DNA from: Clostridiales bacterium UBA7044 | GTDB lineage: Bacteria > Bacillota > Clostridia > Oscillospirales > Oscillospiraceae | Assembly (NCBI GenBank): GCA_002493965.1 | Contig: DLAP01000058.1 | Span: 514-11,937, forward strand | DNA length: 11,424 nt | Reading direction: 5' to 3' | Part shown: one piece after another, positions 6,020 through 11,424 of the stretch | Position numbering within the stretch: the first letter of the stretch is position 1 | Layout: each line of letters opens with the position of its first letter | Translations under genes and position numbers: made by a program | The notes under the pieces: generated by a model | Seen by the model: the letters and a program-made list of their open reading frames with translations, nothing else | Database searches by the model: none | Told to the model about the DNA's origin: nothing

Positions 6020-6048
6020 ATATTACCACGGTTTCCCTATTCTGTCAA
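6020..6048 (-). promoter_or_regulatory. Sigma-A-type promoter of the pot leader/operon
   Basis: The reverse strand has a perfect TTGACA (6048-6043), a 17-nt spacer, and TAATAT (6025-6020; 4 of 6 consensus positions), giving a start near 6013. It is the only good minus-strand promoter I see upstream of potA. It fires away from the plus-strand promoter at 6198-6226. Confidence 0.75.
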
Positions 6049-6197
6049 TCCATCCGAAACTTTTTCTGCCTTTTTTCTTCCAATTCGGCAACCTATCTGT
6101 CCAGTGGGCAAATAATGGGGGTTCTTTCGGTCAAGTTGACAAGGCTCCCGTTTTCTTAAAGGATGTTGAAGTTATTCTTAATGTTTTTCTAACATGG
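6049..6197. other. AT-rich divergent spacer
   Basis: About 150 bp between the minus-strand pot promoter and the plus-strand promoter. Apart from an isolated TTGACA on the plus strand (6136-6141) without a matching -10 element, I see no gene or convincing structure here. Confidence 0.4.
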
Positions 6198-6226
6198 TTG
6201 ACAAAGCATATTTCCCGGATTATGCT
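6198..6226 (+). promoter_or_regulatory. Promoter of the small membrane-protein gene
   Basis: TTGACA (6198-6203), a 17-nt spacer, and TATGCT (6221-6226; 4 of 6 consensus positions) lie upstream of the plus-strand gene at 6265. The predicted start near 6233 leaves a leader of about 32 nt. Confidence 0.65.
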
Positions 6227-6264
6227 AAGAAAACGCTGATAATGTCAAACTATGGTACATAGAA

Positions 6265-6591
6265 ATGAAAAACAAATGCAAAACAATCTTCCTGTTTTTT
6301 ACCAATCCAAGGCTTCTGCTGTGCTTCTTTCTCGCCTGGCTGATCACCAACGGCTGGTCGTACATTCTGTTTGGGCTTGGCACCTGGTTTAAAATTTCCT
6401 GGATGACAGCGGTGGCGGGGGCTTACCTGACCTTTCTCTGGCTTCCCATCTCCCCGGAAAAGCTGGTGACATTTGCCATCGCCATCTTTTTCCTGCGGCG
6501 GCTGTTCCCTAACGATCAGAAGACCCTGGCGGTATTGCGGCATCTTCGGGAAAAAACCAAAATCCGAAAAGCTGCCCGAAAGAAGCGTTAA
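6265..6591 (+). CDS. Small conserved-looking membrane protein of unknown function
   Basis: A 108-residue protein, the only plus-strand gene in the window. Hydrophobic segments lie near residues 15-38 (LLLCFFLAWLITNGWSYILF), 44-61 (ISWMTAVAGAYLTFLW) and 66-78 (KLVTFAIAIFFL), followed by FPNDQKT and a strongly basic tail ending RKAARKKR. By the positive-inside rule the tail is probably cytoplasmic. The reality of the gene rests on its own promoter, a stop 4 nt before the arm of a strong terminator, and a membrane-protein composition not shared by antisense frames. No Shine-Dalgarno is visible before the ATG, and no other in-frame start exists after the upstream stop at 6226. The protein looks like a type seen in Clostridia, but I cannot assign a function, and neither neighbouring operon suggests one. 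Confidence 0.75.
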   Translation: MKNKCKTIFLFFTNPRLLLCFFLAWLITNGWSYILFGLGTWFKISWMTAVAGAYLTFLWLPISPEKLVTFAIAIFFLRRLFPNDQKTLAVLRHLREKTKIRKAARKKR

Positions 6592-6595
6592 CTGC

Positions 6596-6633
6596 AAAAA
6601 ACCTTCGCATGGTTCGCCATACGAAGGTTTTTT
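6596..6633. terminator. Bidirectional intrinsic terminator
   Basis: AAAAAACCTTCG (6596-6607) pairs perfectly with CGAAGGTTTTTT (6622-6633), with an inner ATGG/CCAT helix capped by TTCG. It ends in a T run on both strands, so it serves the plus-strand membrane-protein gene (stop at 6591) and the convergent glg operon (stop at 6641). Confidence 0.92.
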
Positions 6634-6640
6634 GTCGTTT

Positions 6641-8086
6641 TTACCAGGCCAGCATATTCTGGAACCGCTCCATGTACCGTTTCGCGGGTACGTCCCAGCT
6701 GAAGTCTGTCTCCATACCCCGCTTTTGCAGTGCCCGGAAAGCTTCCCGGTTGTGGTTATACAGATTCAGGCAGCGCCGCAGAGAGGCGTAGAAGTCATCG
6801 GCGTTGTAACTCTGGAAGGTGAAGCCTAGGCCGCCCTCGCCATTTTCATCGGCGGGAGGCACGGTGTCCTTCAGGCCGCCGGTGGCATGGACCACAGGTA
6901 CGGTGCCGTAACGCATAGCGTTCATCTGGCTCAGGCCGCAGGGCTCGGACTTGGAGGGCATCAGGTAGATGTCGCCGCCGGCGTAAATCCGCGCCGCCAG
7001 TCCCAGGTTGAAGGTGATCTTTGCCGCCACCTGATCGGGGAATTGATTTGCCAGATCCTTGAAGAAATTCTCATACTGAGCTTCGCCAGTGCCCAGGATC
7101 AGCAGCTGGGCATTTTCCTCCCACATGAGCCGCCGGGCAATGTAGCACAGCAGATCCAGGCCCTTGTGACCGGCAAGCCTTGTCACCATGACCATCAGGG
7201 GCACATCCGGCTTCACCGGCAGGCCCACTTCCTCCTGAAGGGCGGCCTTGACCTTGGCCTTGCCTTCTACGAAAGTCTCACTGTTATAGTGGGCAGGCAG
7301 GGCCTTGTCCGTCTCGGGGTTGAAGGTGTTCACGTCAATGCCATTGGTGATGCCGGTAAGCTTCCAGGCGTTGCTTGCCAGAATGCCGTCCAGGCCGTGG
7401 GCATAGTAGGGGTACATCAGTTCCCGGGCGTAGGTCTCGGACACGGTTGTCACCAGATCCGCCATTTCAATGGCGCCCTTCATCACGTTGACCGAGTGGT
7501 TCATATCCAGTGTTCCCCGGTACTCCCAGGGCAGGCCCAGCATATCATCGAAGAAGCTGGCATTGGCCCAGCCTTGATACTCGATGTTATGGATGGTATA
7601 CATACACCGGGTTCTGGGGAACCGGTCCTGATACATGGCCTTCAGGTAGATCGGCACCAAAGCCGTCTGCCAGTCATTGCACTGGATGATCTCCGGAATG
7701 AACCGGAGAGCCACCATGGCGTCCAGGCAGCCCCGGGAGAAGAAGGCAAACCGCTCGCCGTCGTCCATGTCTCCGTAAATCGCTCCGGTACGGGCGCCGA
7801 AATAGTATTCATTGTCCAGGAAGTAAACCTGCACACCATCTGTCCGGTTTGTAAGCCTCATCACGCCGCAGTATTGCTGCCGCCAGCCAAGCTGTACCCG
7901 CACCTCCGCCACCTTCTCCGTGACATAGGCAGCGTTCTGCTTGATCTTATGGTAATAGGGCAGGAACAGGGCGACCTCGTTGCCTTCGATCCGCTGCAAT
8001 GCCGCAGGCAGCGCCTCCATCACATCGCCTAATCCACCGGATTTGGCGTAAGGCGCGCCTTCCGAGGCGCAAATCGCGATTCTCAT
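6641..8086 (-). CDS. glgA: Glycogen synthase (ADP-glucose type)
   Basis: Transfers glucose from ADP-glucose to the non-reducing end of alpha-1,4-glucan (GT5 family, GT-B fold). The 481 residues match the usual ~480. The N-terminal ADP-glucose-binding loop is KSGGLGDV (15-22), a variant of KTGGLADV. IQCNDWQTALVPIY (134-147) and YTIHNIEYQG (163-172) belong to the N-terminal domain. TRLAGHKGLDLL (302-313) holds the catalytic-site lysine (K308), and MPSKSEPCGLSQM (376-388) carries the retaining-transferase E-x7 region with E381, followed by MRYGTVPVVHATGGLKDTV. The ATG overlaps the glgD stop (ATGA), so it is the third, translationally coupled cistron of glgC-glgD-glgA. No branching enzyme lies in the window. 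Confidence 0.97.
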   Translation of the reverse strand: MRIAICASEGAPYAKSGGLGDVMEALPAALQRIEGNEVALFLPYYHKIKQNAAYVTEKVAEVRVQLGWRQQYCGVMRLTNRTDGVQVYFLDNEYYFGARTGAIYGDMDDGERFAFFSRGCLDAMVALRFIPEIIQCNDWQTALVPIYLKAMYQDRFPRTRCMYTIHNIEYQGWANASFFDDMLGLPWEYRGTLDMNHSVNVMKGAIEMADLVTTVSETYARELMYPYYAHGLDGILASNAWKLTGITNGIDVNTFNPETDKALPAHYNSETFVEGKAKVKAALQEEVGLPVKPDVPLMVMVTRLAGHKGLDLLCYIARRLMWEENAQLLILGTGEAQYENFFKDLANQFPDQVAAKITFNLGLAARIYAGGDIYLMPSKSEPCGLSQMNAMRYGTVPVVHATGGLKDTVPPADENGEGGLGFTFQSYNADDFYASLRRCLNLYNHNREAFRALQKRGMETDFSWDVPAKRYMERFQNMLAW

Positions 8087-9192
8087 ACGGTTTCCCCCCG
8101 TTTCACAATAATGGGACTGTGCTTCGTGCCAATCAGCTTCGCACCGGGCGTCACAGTTACGTTTTTATCCAGGATGGCGTATTTCAGTTCCGCGCCCTCT
8201 CCGATGACCGCATCGTTCATAATGACACAGCTGGACACCTCCGCGTCCTTGCATATGGTGACCTCACGGAACAGCACGGAATCGGCCACCTTGCCTTCCA
8301 GGAAGCAGCCGTCCGCCACCAGGCAGTCGCCAATCTCGGAGGTATCGCCATAGTAGGTGGGGACACGGTCCCGAACCTTGGTATATACGGTATGGTTGAA
8401 GTGGAACAGGTCGTCCCGAACCTCCTTGCGAATCAGGGACAGGGAGTTTTGATAGTATTCCCCAACGGATTCATTGAACATGGCAATTCCCTTGAAAGGA
8501 TAGGTGTTCACGGAAACCTTGCCCCGCTGCCAGCCGCCCATGACCAGATCCCGGTCCATGTGGAACTTGTCTCTGGCGATCATTTCCTTCACCTGCTGGA
8601 TCAGCCACTGCTTATTCAGGACAAAGATATCCATGGATGCCACATAATCCTCCGGGGCGGCGAAGTCTACCATCATATCGGTCACTTCCCCGTTTTCCAC
8701 CTTCAGGGCCAGGTCAATGACCTTTTCGCCGTTGCAGACACCGTTCTTGGTCACAACGGTCACATCCTTGCCGCTGGCAATGTGCTTATTCAGCACATCG
8801 TTCAGGTCGATGTTACTAAGTACCGCGGAATCAATCATGACCACCATTTCATCATCCGCGCCGTATTCCAGGAAGTCCATGGCGCTGGCCAGAGATTCCA
8901 GCTTGCCCCGATAGGTGTGGGTGACAGACTGGGCATAGGGTGTCAAAAATTCCAGTCCGCCCTCTTCCAGTTCCAGGCCCCATTCCTCACCGTCGCCGAT
9001 GTGATTCATCAGGGACTGGTAGTTGTGGCGGGAGATAATGCCAACGTGCCGGATCCCGGCACAGCTTAAATTGGAAAGGGCGAAGTCCACCTGGCGGTAA
9101 CGTCCGCCGAAGGGCAGAGATGCCATGGTGCGCTTATCGGTCAATTCGCCAAGGGACGCGTCATTGGTAAAGATAATACCCATTACGTTCAT
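8083..9192 (-). CDS. glgD: GlgD, non-catalytic-type ADP-glucose pyrophosphorylase subunit
   Basis: A GlgC paralogue of 369 residues with a nucleotidyltransferase-like N-terminal domain and C-terminal hexapeptide-repeat beta-helix (for example DAEVSSCVIMNDAVIGEGAELKYAIL). The GlgC nucleotide loop (AGGQGSRL in the neighbour) is replaced by IFTNDASLGEL near residues 7-17. The metal-binding SGDH is replaced by MIDSAV, and no FEEKP substrate-lysine motif is present, so it should not be catalytic on its own. In Firmicutes such as Geobacillus and Ruminococcus, GlgD partners GlgC and alters its activity. The start has AGGAGG 8 nt upstream and lies 16 nt after the glgC stop. Conserved ALSNLSCAGIRHVGIISR near 38-55 fits the family. 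Confidence 0.95.
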   Translation of the reverse strand: MNVMGIIFTNDASLGELTDKRTMASLPFGGRYRQVDFALSNLSCAGIRHVGIISRHNYQSLMNHIGDGEEWGLELEEGGLEFLTPYAQSVTHTYRGKLESLASAMDFLEYGADDEMVVMIDSAVLSNIDLNDVLNKHIASGKDVTVVTKNGVCNGEKVIDLALKVENGEVTDMMVDFAAPEDYVASMDIFVLNKQWLIQQVKEMIARDKFHMDRDLVMGGWQRGKVSVNTYPFKGIAMFNESVGEYYQNSLSLIRKEVRDDLFHFNHTVYTKVRDRVPTYYGDTSEIGDCLVADGCFLEGKVADSVLFREVTICKDAEVSSCVIMNDAVIGEGAELKYAILDKNVTVTPGAKLIGTKHSPIIVKRGETV

Positions 9193-9208
9193 GATAGGAT
9201 CCTCCTAA

Positions 9209-10399
9209 TTACAGCATTTTGCCGGGGCCAAGCACGGCATTGGCGGGGAGTTCAGCGCCCTTGGAGGTCACGCTGATCTCTTTCTTCTCACCCTCGGTAA
9301 AGGAGCCGCCTACTACGGCATTTTTGCCGATGCGGGAATCTTCTCCCAGGATGGCGTTGCGGACAATGGCGCCGGCCTCAATGACCACACCGGGCATGAC
9401 CACAGCATCCTCCACCAGCGCGCCCTCGCCGATGGTGCAGCCAATGGAAATGACAGAATGCTTCACCGTGCCGTAGACCTCGCAGCCCTCGGCCACAAAG
9501 GCGTCCACGATTTTGGCCTTTTCATCGATGTAAGAGGAAGGCAGTGCGGAGTTTCTGGCATAGATGGTCTCCCGCTTGCCGCCCCGGAGCTGGAACACAG
9601 GCTCCTTGCCCAGCAGTTCCATGTTGGCCTCCCACAGGGAGTCGATGGTTCCCACGTCCTTCCAGTAACCGGCAAAGGGATAGGCCATCATCTTGTAACC
9701 GGCGTTTAACAGGTTGGGGATGATGTTCTTGCCGAAGTCATTGGAGGACTTGGGATCCTCCTCGTCAGCAAGCAGTGCCTCCCGCAGGACGCTCCAGTTG
9801 AAGCAGTAGATACCCATGGAGGCGTTGGTGGATTTCGGCTTTGCCGGCTTCTCCTCAAACTCATAGATGGAGTTGTCGGGGTTGGTGTTCAGGATGCCGA
9901 ACCGGGTAGCCTCCTCCAGAGAGACGTTGCGCACGGCGATGGTGCAGGCAGCGTTATGCTTTTCGTGGTATTCCACCATAGCGCTGTAATCCATCTTGTA
10001 GATGTGGTCGCCGGAGAGAACCACCACATAGTCGGGGTTGAAGCGGTCCACGAAGTCAATATTCTGGTAGATGGCATTGGCGGTGCCCTTGTACCAGCCA
10101 GACTTCTTGTCATGGCGCTCGTAGGGAGGCAGCACCTGGGCACAGCTGTGGGTCTTATTCAGGTTCCAGGGCTGGCCGTTGCCAATGTACTCATTGAGCT
10201 CCAACGGCTGATACTGGGTCAGAATGCCCACGGTATCGATGCCGGAGTTCACACAGTTGGACAGGGGAAAATCGATAATGCGGTATTTTCCGCCGAAGGG
10301 CACAGCAGGCTTGGCGGTCTTTTCCGTCAGAACCTTCAGGCGACTGCCCTGGCCACCGGCCAGCAGCATAGCAATTACGCGTTTTTTCTGAAAATACAT
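9209..10399 (-). CDS. glgC: Glucose-1-phosphate adenylyltransferase (ADP-glucose pyrophosphorylase)
   Basis: Makes ADP-glucose from ATP and glucose-1-phosphate, the committed step of glycogen synthesis. The 396 residues contain the nucleotide loop LLAGGQGSRL (12-21), PAVPFGGKYRIIDFPLSN (31-48), metal and catalytic SGDHIYKMDY (119-128, D121), sugar-phosphate lysine in FEEKP (K174), and GYWKDVGTIDSLW (244-256). A left-handed beta-helix of hexapeptide repeats forms the C-terminus. The ATG at 10397-10399 is chosen over an in-frame GTG two codons upstream, because AAGGAG lies 8 nt before the ATG but only 2 nt before the GTG. First gene of glgC-glgD-glgA. Allosteric control by metabolites is usual for the family but cannot be read here. 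Confidence 0.97.
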   Translation of the reverse strand: MYFQKKRVIAMLLAGGQGSRLKVLTEKTAKPAVPFGGKYRIIDFPLSNCVNSGIDTVGILTQYQPLELNEYIGNGQPWNLNKTHSCAQVLPPYERHDKKSGWYKGTANAIYQNIDFVDRFNPDYVVVLSGDHIYKMDYSAMVEYHEKHNAACTIAVRNVSLEEATRFGILNTNPDNSIYEFEEKPAKPKSTNASMGIYCFNWSVLREALLADEEDPKSSNDFGKNIIPNLLNAGYKMMAYPFAGYWKDVGTIDSLWEANMELLGKEPVFQLRGGKRETIYARNSALPSSYIDEKAKIVDAFVAEGCEVYGTVKHSVISIGCTIGEGALVEDAVVMPGVVIEAGAIVRNAILGEDSRIGKNAVVGGSFTEGEKKEISVTSKGAELPANAVLGPGKML

Positions 10400-10445
10400 G
10401 GTCACAGCTCCTTATAGAAATTGGTGATTACGCCGTAAGGGTAAG

Positions 10446-10463
10446 GGAATGAAATTACATTCC
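10446..10463 (-). other. Small hairpin in the glgC leader
   Basis: GGAATG (10446-10451) and CATTCC (10458-10463) form a perfect 6-bp stem with a 6-nt loop in the untranslated region before glgC. No T run follows on the minus strand, so it is not a terminator. Its role is unknown. Confidence 0.35.
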
Positions 10464-10479
10464 TCCGCATACATAACAT

Positions 10480-10510
10480 ATCATATTTTTGCCTGATGTG
10501 AAAGGGACAA
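10480..10510 (-). promoter_or_regulatory. Possible promoter of the glg operon
   Basis: Reverse-strand TTGTCC (10510-10505), a 19-nt spacer and TATGAT (10485-10480; 5 of 6 consensus positions). The spacer is long and the -35 weak, so this is tentative. An alternative is read-through from the acetyltransferase gene, since no clear terminator is seen after it. Confidence 0.3.
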
Positions 10511-10558
10511 ATTATCTAAAAAATCACTTTGAGATTCTGTGTTTTGCACAATTGACAG

Positions 10559-11077
10559 TCAGGAAATAGGGAATTCATTGGGGAATTTTGCTGTAGAAAG
10601 TCGTTTTTCCAGCCAATGGAGCCCCATCCAGCGCTGAAATTTATAACCGCAGTCCGGGAAGAAAGCTCTTTTTTCATAGCCCATTTTTTCATGGAACCGA
10701 ATGGACGCCTGATTCTCCTCACACACCAGGGCATAGATCACCTGATATCCCTGTTCCCTCAGAATCGCTTCCAGGGCGGTGTACAGCTTTTCCCCCACGC
10801 CTTTGCCCCGACATTCCGGCCGGAGGTAGATGGTAGGCTCCACGCACCAGGCATAGGCCGGGCGGCTGTAGGGCGGGGAGGCGTAGGCATAGCCCTCGAT
10901 TTTTTCGTCCTCTTCCCATAAAAGCCAGGGGTATTGCCGGGTAAAGGTGTCGAAGCGGCGGTAAAATTCCTCCAAAGAGGGTACGTCATATTCAAAGGTA
11001 GCGGTGGAGCGGAGAACATAGGGAGCATAAATGGCGAGCATTTGGGGCACGTCCTCCCGCCGGGCAATTCGCAGCAT
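10559..11077 (-). CDS. GNAT N-acetyltransferase, phosphinothricin-acetyltransferase (Pat/MnaT) type
   Basis: Cytoplasmic acetyl-CoA-dependent N-acetyltransferase of 172 residues. The family pattern is clear: IARREDVPQMLAIYAPYVLRSTATFEYDVP at the start, EGYAYASPPYSRPAYAWCVEPTIYLRPECRGKGVG (61-95) with the acetyl-CoA pyrophosphate loop RGKGVG (90-95), IYALVCEENQASIRFHEKMGY (114-134), and a CGYKFQRWMGLHWLEKRL ending matching the GRW-type tail of Pat/Bar relatives. The ATG at 11075-11077 is preferred over an upstream in-frame TTG, because AAGGAG lies about 8 nt before the ATG and inside the longer reading. Real substrates may be methionine sulfone/sulfoximine-like compounds or unknown amines. Drug resistance should not be assumed. 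It stands alone, 159 nt upstream of glgC. Confidence 0.9.
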   Translation of the reverse strand: MLRIARREDVPQMLAIYAPYVLRSTATFEYDVPSLEEFYRRFDTFTRQYPWLLWEEDEKIEGYAYASPPYSRPAYAWCVEPTIYLRPECRGKGVGEKLYTALEAILREQGYQVIYALVCEENQASIRFHEKMGYEKRAFFPDCGYKFQRWMGLHWLEKRLSTAKFPNEFPIS

Positions 11078-11424
11078 AATTTTTCTCCTTCCCAAATTTG
11101 CAAAGCCCTCTCCTTTGGGGTAAGTGAAGCGCAGTCACAGGCGTGAATGACAGTCCTGCGGACTGTCAGAGCTGTGACCGGCGCTTGCCGCAGCAAGCCG
11201 GTACCCCCAATAGGGGGGGCGGGTGAGGTGGTGAAGGTTTGGAAGCAGTTTCGATGTTGGAGCCGCCTCATCCGTCTCGGCCCTTTGCCGTGCCACCTGG
11301 AGGTGAATTGCCCCGCAGGGGCAAGAGAAACCACCCTGGGGTGTCCCCAGAGGGGAAGGCCAGACTGTCGATAACCGTGTCATTCTGAGCCAGTGCGCAC
11401 GAAATTATGGAATAACAGCCACTG
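11078..11424. repeat. Palindrome-rich non-coding tail with nested inverted repeats
   Basis: No credible gene. Perfect or near-perfect inverted repeats follow one another. TGACAGTCC-TGC-GGACTGTCA (11148-11168) is nested in GTCACAG/CTGTGAC (11134-11140/11172-11178) and GCGC/GCGC (11129-11132/11181-11184). Then come GCTTGC-CGCA-GCAAGC (11183-11198), CCCCC-AATA-GGGGG (about 11204-11217), CACCT-GG-AGGTG (11294-11305), TTGCCCC-GCA-GGGGCAA (11308-11324) and CTGGGG-TGT-CCCCAG (11336-11350). Open frames crossing it on both strands merely follow the palindromes. The design resembles dispersed intergenic repeats common in gut Clostridia (recollection, not a search). GTCATTCTGAGC at 11379-11390 recalls another widespread bacterial repeat. 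Confidence 0.65.

Noticed and set aside
6887..9069. Long plus-strand open frames (356 and 381 codons) opposite glgA and glgD
   Set aside because: They mirror codon periodicity of the real minus-strand genes, have histidine/glutamine-rich low-information products and lack ribosome-binding sites.
10759..11383. Open frames across the palindromic tail and acetyltransferase in other frames
   Set aside because: Arginine/proline-rich translations follow the inverted repeats and no domain is visible. The GNAT frame explains the coding part.
11379..11424. Start of a widespread GTCATTCTGAGC-type intergenic repeat
   Set aside because: Only the first dozen bases are recognisable and the window ends before a second arm could be seen, so it is not called as a separate feature.

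Overview
The window is bacterial DNA from a low-to-mid GC Firmicute. A gut Clostridia/Oscillospiraceae-type genome is the best guess. The support is the 140-residue Firmicutes form of S12, the L7Ae-like protein beside rpsL, the paired GlgC/GlgD enzyme, a fused PotC-PotD transporter protein, and palindrome-rich intergenic repeats. This placement is inference, since no rRNA is present.

Layout. Positions 1-1530 (minus strand) hold the start of a 'str' ribosomal operon, transcribed leftward: promoter, L7Ae-family RNA-binding protein, rpsL (S12), a 395-bp palindrome-rich spacer, then rpsG (S7), which is cut by the window edge. Positions 1601-6048 (minus) hold a polyamine ABC importer operon: a good sigma-A-type promoter, about 425 nt of untranslated and highly structured leader, potA (ATPase), potB (permease), and one gene fusing the second permease (PotC) to the substrate-binding protein (PotD), closed by a strong terminator. 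The cistrons overlap by 4 nt and 1 nt. Positions 6198-6633 carry one small plus-strand membrane-protein gene with its own promoter. It shares a bidirectional terminator with the convergent glycogen operon at 6641-10399 (minus): glgC, glgD and glgA, giving ADP-glucose synthesis and chain elongation. A GNAT acetyltransferase of the phosphinothricin-acetyltransferase type follows at 10559-11077 (minus). The last ~330 bp are non-coding and full of perfect inverted repeats.

How the parts work together. PotA energises the PotB/PotC channel, and the tethered PotD domain delivers polyamine to it. GlgC (catalytic) and GlgD (catalytic motifs absent) probably form a mixed ADP-glucose pyrophosphorylase that feeds glycogen synthase GlgA. 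Branching enzyme and phosphorylase are not in the window.

Most unusual features: (1) the long pot leader, with mutually exclusive helices and a terminator 36 nt before potA; (2) within it, a ~126-nt promoter-proximal structured block that may be a stand-alone RNA or a mobile-element relic; (3) a hairpin array between rpsL and rpsG; (4) a promoter placed so close to the L7Ae start codon that its mRNA would be almost leaderless. The genes themselves belong to known families. I see no CRISPR array, tRNA, rRNA or intact transposase.
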